In this document: positions 62,053 to 64,000 of the stretch, piece after piece
How positions within the stretch are numbered: the stretch's first letter is position 1
Layout of the letters: every line of letters begins with the position of its first letter
Made by a program: the position numbers and the translations under genes
Assembly: GCA_963773685.1 (NCBI GenBank)
Contig: CAVZBY010000002.1
Span: 62,001 to 126,000, forward strand
DNA length: 64,000 bases
From: JALHVH01 sp963773685
GTDB taxonomy: Bacteria > Acidobacteriota > Aminicenantia > Aminicenantales > Saccharicenantaceae
Reading direction: 5' to 3'
The notes under the pieces: generated by a model
Database searches by the model: none
What the model saw: the letters and a program-made list of their open reading frames with translations, nothing else
What the model was told of the DNA's origin: nothing

Positions 62053-62071
62053 CCGCGGGCAGCGCCCGCGG
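62053..62071 (-). terminator. Second hairpin between convergent genes
   Basis: CCGCGGGC and GCCCGCGG pair around a 3-base loop, nine bases beyond the stop of the serine hydrolase gene read on the minus strand. There is no T run; it may help block read-through. Confidence 0.35.
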
Positions 62072-62079
62072 AGGCGGAT

Positions 62080-63525
62080 TCAATCCTTATATAGAAAGTA
62101 TTGCTGGACCTCGCCGTCGGGCATCCGGTACATGAGGGCCCGGAGGGAGCCCGAAGCGAAGGTCAACCGCACGTTCGTGATTTCCATCCCGCCGCGCTCG
62201 TTCGCCGATTCCAGAACGGCCGCCGTCGGCGCCCCGAACGGGGCCAGGCGACCGGCCGCGCCCTGGATCTTCGCGTCGGTCAGGAATTCGTTGAAGTCCG
62301 CGCTGAAGACCGAGCGGTCCACCTTGCCCGACTGGAGCCTGAGGAAGAGGACGCGCGCCTCTTCGGCGGCGGGACGTCCGGCGATTTTGGGGACGCCGGT
62401 ATCGACCCGGGGGGCCGTTTCCTTCTTCGCCTCGGTCACCGGCGGGGCCGGCGGAACGGGGGGGAGGAGAGGCTGGAGGACCTTCCGGAAGACCGCGCTC
62501 GCGTCGCCCGACGCGTCGAAGTTGGAGATGAGGGCGACGCCGGTTCCGGTGGCGGGGACCATCGTGTTGTAGGCGAGGAAGCCGGCGACGGCGCCGTTAT
62601 GGCCCAGGACGGCCGTGCCCGCCCGGTCGCCGACCGAGAGCCCGCAGCCGTAATTGGACATGCGGCCATCTAAGAGCTTTCGAGGCGACGTCATCAGCTT
62701 GTAAGACTCGGGCTTGAGGACCTTCCCCGACATCAGGGCGAGGTCCCAGCGGACGAGGTCCGAGGCCGTCGCGTAGATAGCGCCCGCGGCGGAGACCCAG
62801 CCTTTGCCTTCGGGAAGCGCAGGCTCGGGCCCGCTCAGGGCGAAGGAAGAATAGCCCTGGGCGAATCGTACGCCCGCGGTGTCGGGCTCGTATGTCGTAT
62901 TCTCCATGCCGAGCGGTTTCAGGATGCGGCGGGAGAGGAACTCGCCGTAGGGCAGGCCGGAGACCTTCTCGACGATGCGGCCGAGGATGTCGTACCCGGT
63001 GTTCGAATAGGAATAGCGGGTGCCCGGCTCGAAATCGAGCTTGCCCGTTCCGTAGAGACGGATGACCTCGTCGACGGGCCGGGGGGTCGCCAGCCGCCGG
63101 TCGACGAAGTCGAGGGGATAATAATCCGGATATCCGGAAACGTGGTTCATCAGGTCAAGGATCGTGATCTCGTCCGCCTTCGTCAGGTCCGGATAATACT
63201 TGGCGACCTTGTCCTGAGGGGAGAGCTTCCCGTCCTCCGCGAGGAGAAGGATGCAGGCGCAGGTGAACTGCTTGGTAACGGAGCCGATGGCGAACATCGT
63301 CTCCTCGGTGACCGGCCGGCGGTCGGCGAGAGACGCCAGCCCGTAGCCGCGGGAGAGAACGATCTTCCCGTCCCGGGCCACGGCCAGCGTGATGCCCACG
63401 AGGCCGCGGGCCTTGACCTCGGCGGCGACGAGGGCGTCGACGGCTTGGGGGTCGAACGGCGCCTCGGCGGCCAGGATGCCCGCGAAAAGGGCGAGGATCA
63501 GGGTGAACAGGATGAGCTTTTTCAT
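62080..63525 (-). CDS. Class C beta-lactamase-like serine hydrolase, secreted
   Basis: This 481-residue protein has a signal peptide (MKKLILFTLILALFAGILAA). The beta-lactamase/penicillin-binding fold of the PF00144 type shows S-x-x-K in IGSVTKQFT, Y-x-N in RYSYSNTGYD and H-x-G in LGHNGAVAGF. Residues of about 330-481 form a separate C-terminal region (TEAKKETAPRVDTG... and a final YRMPDGEVQQYFLY) found in stand-alone peptidase or esterase relatives. It is more likely a D-aminopeptidase or esterase than an antibiotic resistance enzyme. It starts 22 bases after the PLP-enzyme stop and is probably in the same transcript. Confidence 0.87.
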   Translation of the reverse strand: MKKLILFTLILALFAGILAAEAPFDPQAVDALVAAEVKARGLVGITLAVARDGKIVLSRGYGLASLADRRPVTEETMFAIGSVTKQFTCACILLLAEDGKLSPQDKVAKYYPDLTKADEITILDLMNHVSGYPDYYPLDFVDRRLATPRPVDEVIRLYGTGKLDFEPGTRYSYSNTGYDILGRIVEKVSGLPYGEFLSRRILKPLGMENTTYEPDTAGVRFAQGYSSFALSGPEPALPEGKGWVSAAGAIYATASDLVRWDLALMSGKVLKPESYKLMTSPRKLLDGRMSNYGCGLSVGDRAGTAVLGHNGAVAGFLAYNTMVPATGTGVALISNFDASGDASAVFRKVLQPLLPPVPPAPPVTEAKKETAPRVDTGVPKIAGRPAAEEARVLFLRLQSGKVDRSVFSADFNEFLTDAKIQGAAGRLAPFGAPTAAVLESANERGGMEITNVRLTFASGSLRALMYRMPDGEVQQYFLYKD

Positions 63526-63547
63526 ATCGGGTCCTTTCCGTCCGGCG

Positions 63548-64000
63548 TCAGGCCAGCCTCTTCATCTCGTCGAGAAGCCGGTTGATGTGCTCGGGGGTGT
63601 GCTCCGAGAAGATGGAGGCCCTCAGGACCCCTCCGGCCGGAGCGCCGACGTACTTCATGTAGGCGACGGCGACGCCGCGGTCGATGAGCTCCTTCTGGAT
63701 CTTCTTCATGTCCTCGGCGGACTTCAGGACCCAGGTCACGATGGGCACGGGATTGTCGTTCATCTCGAATCCGAGATTCCGCATCCCGTCCTTGGCCATC
63801 TTCACGTTCCGCCTCAGCCGCTCCCGCCGCTGGGGCTCGCGCATCACGATCTCCATCCCGGCGAGGGAGGAGGCCGCGGCCGGAGTCGGGCTCGGCGTGG
63901 CGCCCGGGTAGGCGCCGCACGTGGCCTTGATGTGGTCGATGAAAGCCTTGCTGCCGGGGATGAAGCCGCCGTGGCCCCCGAAGGCCTTGCTCATCGTTCC
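63548..64000 (-). CDS. PLP-dependent alpha-oxoamine synthase-type enzyme, C-terminal part (cut by right window edge)
   Basis: Only the last 150 codons are in the window; the gene continues past 64000. The start of the visible part reads SKAFGGHGGFIPGS, where Lys is the PLP-binding residue of the 2-amino-3-ketobutyrate CoA ligase / 8-amino-7-oxononanoate synthase / serine palmitoyltransferase family. The rest (ATPSPTPAAASSLAGMEIV, NPVPIVTWVL, GVLRASIFSEHTPEHINRLLDEM) matches their C-terminal domain. Which acyl donor and amino acid it uses cannot be told from this part. Confidence 0.85.
   Translation of the reverse strand, partial: GTMSKAFGGHGGFIPGSKAFIDHIKATCGAYPGATPSPTPAAASSLAGMEIVMREPQRRERLRRNVKMAKDGMRNLGFEMNDNPVPIVTWVLKSAEDMKKIQKELIDRGVAVAYMKYVGAPAGGVLRASIFSEHTPEHINRLLDEMKRLA

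Overview
The window is a 64 kb piece of a GC-rich (about two thirds G+C by eye), densely coded bacterial chromosome. Gene content suggests a peptide- and amino-acid-degrading anaerobe or facultative anaerobe: secreted S9, M24 and M28 peptidases, histidine ammonia-lyase, an indolepyruvate-type oxidoreductase next to an ADP-forming acyl-CoA synthetase, secreted creatininase-like and DUF362 proteins, and Ser/Thr kinases joined to TolB-like/TPR regions. This mix resembles Candidatus Aminicenantes or another Acidobacteriota-related lineage. That is inference from gene content; no rRNA or tRNA is present to confirm it. I saw no CRISPR array, insertion sequence, integrase or prophage.

Layout. 0-5 kb: minus-strand cluster pyrB-nagZ-S9 peptidase (the last gene runs off the left edge), divergent from a second S9 peptidase. 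5-12 kb: Ser/Thr kinase with TolB-like and TPR regions, then hutH-M24 peptidase, divergent from an atypical GH3 hydrolase. 12-16.7 kb: pcnB and the methionine operon metY-metX-metW, which has a consensus promoter and a structured leader. 16.7-25.4 kb: zinc-ribbon protein, beta-propeller/phosphoesterase lipoprotein, membrane protein, membrane-anchored Ser/Thr kinase, single-PAS protein, SPFH protein, secreted creatininase-like protein and a CBM9-like protein. 25.4-29.9 kb: housekeeping operon yebC-ruvC-ruvA-ruvB-queA-DUF3788. 30-33.4 kb: copper ATPase copA and a secreted YHS/Met-Cys-rich protein. 33.4-36.5 kb: outer-membrane barrel, TPR protein and mnmA. 36.5-43.1 kb: sensory island with a small excisionase-type HTH protein, two multi-PAS HisKA_2 kinases and a PAS protein without an output domain; no response regulator is encoded. 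43.2-47.8 kb: a 1,544-residue protein combining an adenylate-forming ligase, helical repeats, a kinase-like fold and a GNAT domain. 47.9-49.9 kb: folD and an AIR-synthase-like protein. 49.9-53 kb: operon of an Rrf2 regulator, ResB, ResC/CcsA and a tetraheme cytochrome c. 53-57.8 kb: iorA (no ferredoxin domain), iorB and an ACD ligase with beta-alpha domain order. 57.8-64 kb: M28 peptidase, DMT-type membrane protein, DUF362 protein, class A beta-lactamase-like protein, class C-like serine hydrolase and the C-terminal part of a PLP-dependent acyltransferase.

Promoters are unusually readable. More than twenty sites have TTGAC-like and TATAAT-like hexamers, mostly 17 bp apart, just upstream of genes. 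They settle several start codons, because in-frame TTG codons upstream of the chosen starts are themselves -35 elements or lie before the transcription start. Two divergent gene pairs (pyrB/S9 and hutH/GH3) appear to share one overlapping -35 element.

The most promising material for follow-up is the giant ligase/pseudokinase/GNAT fusion, the ferredoxin-less IorAB with a permuted ACD, the metY leader, and the HTH/multi-PAS kinase island without a response regulator.
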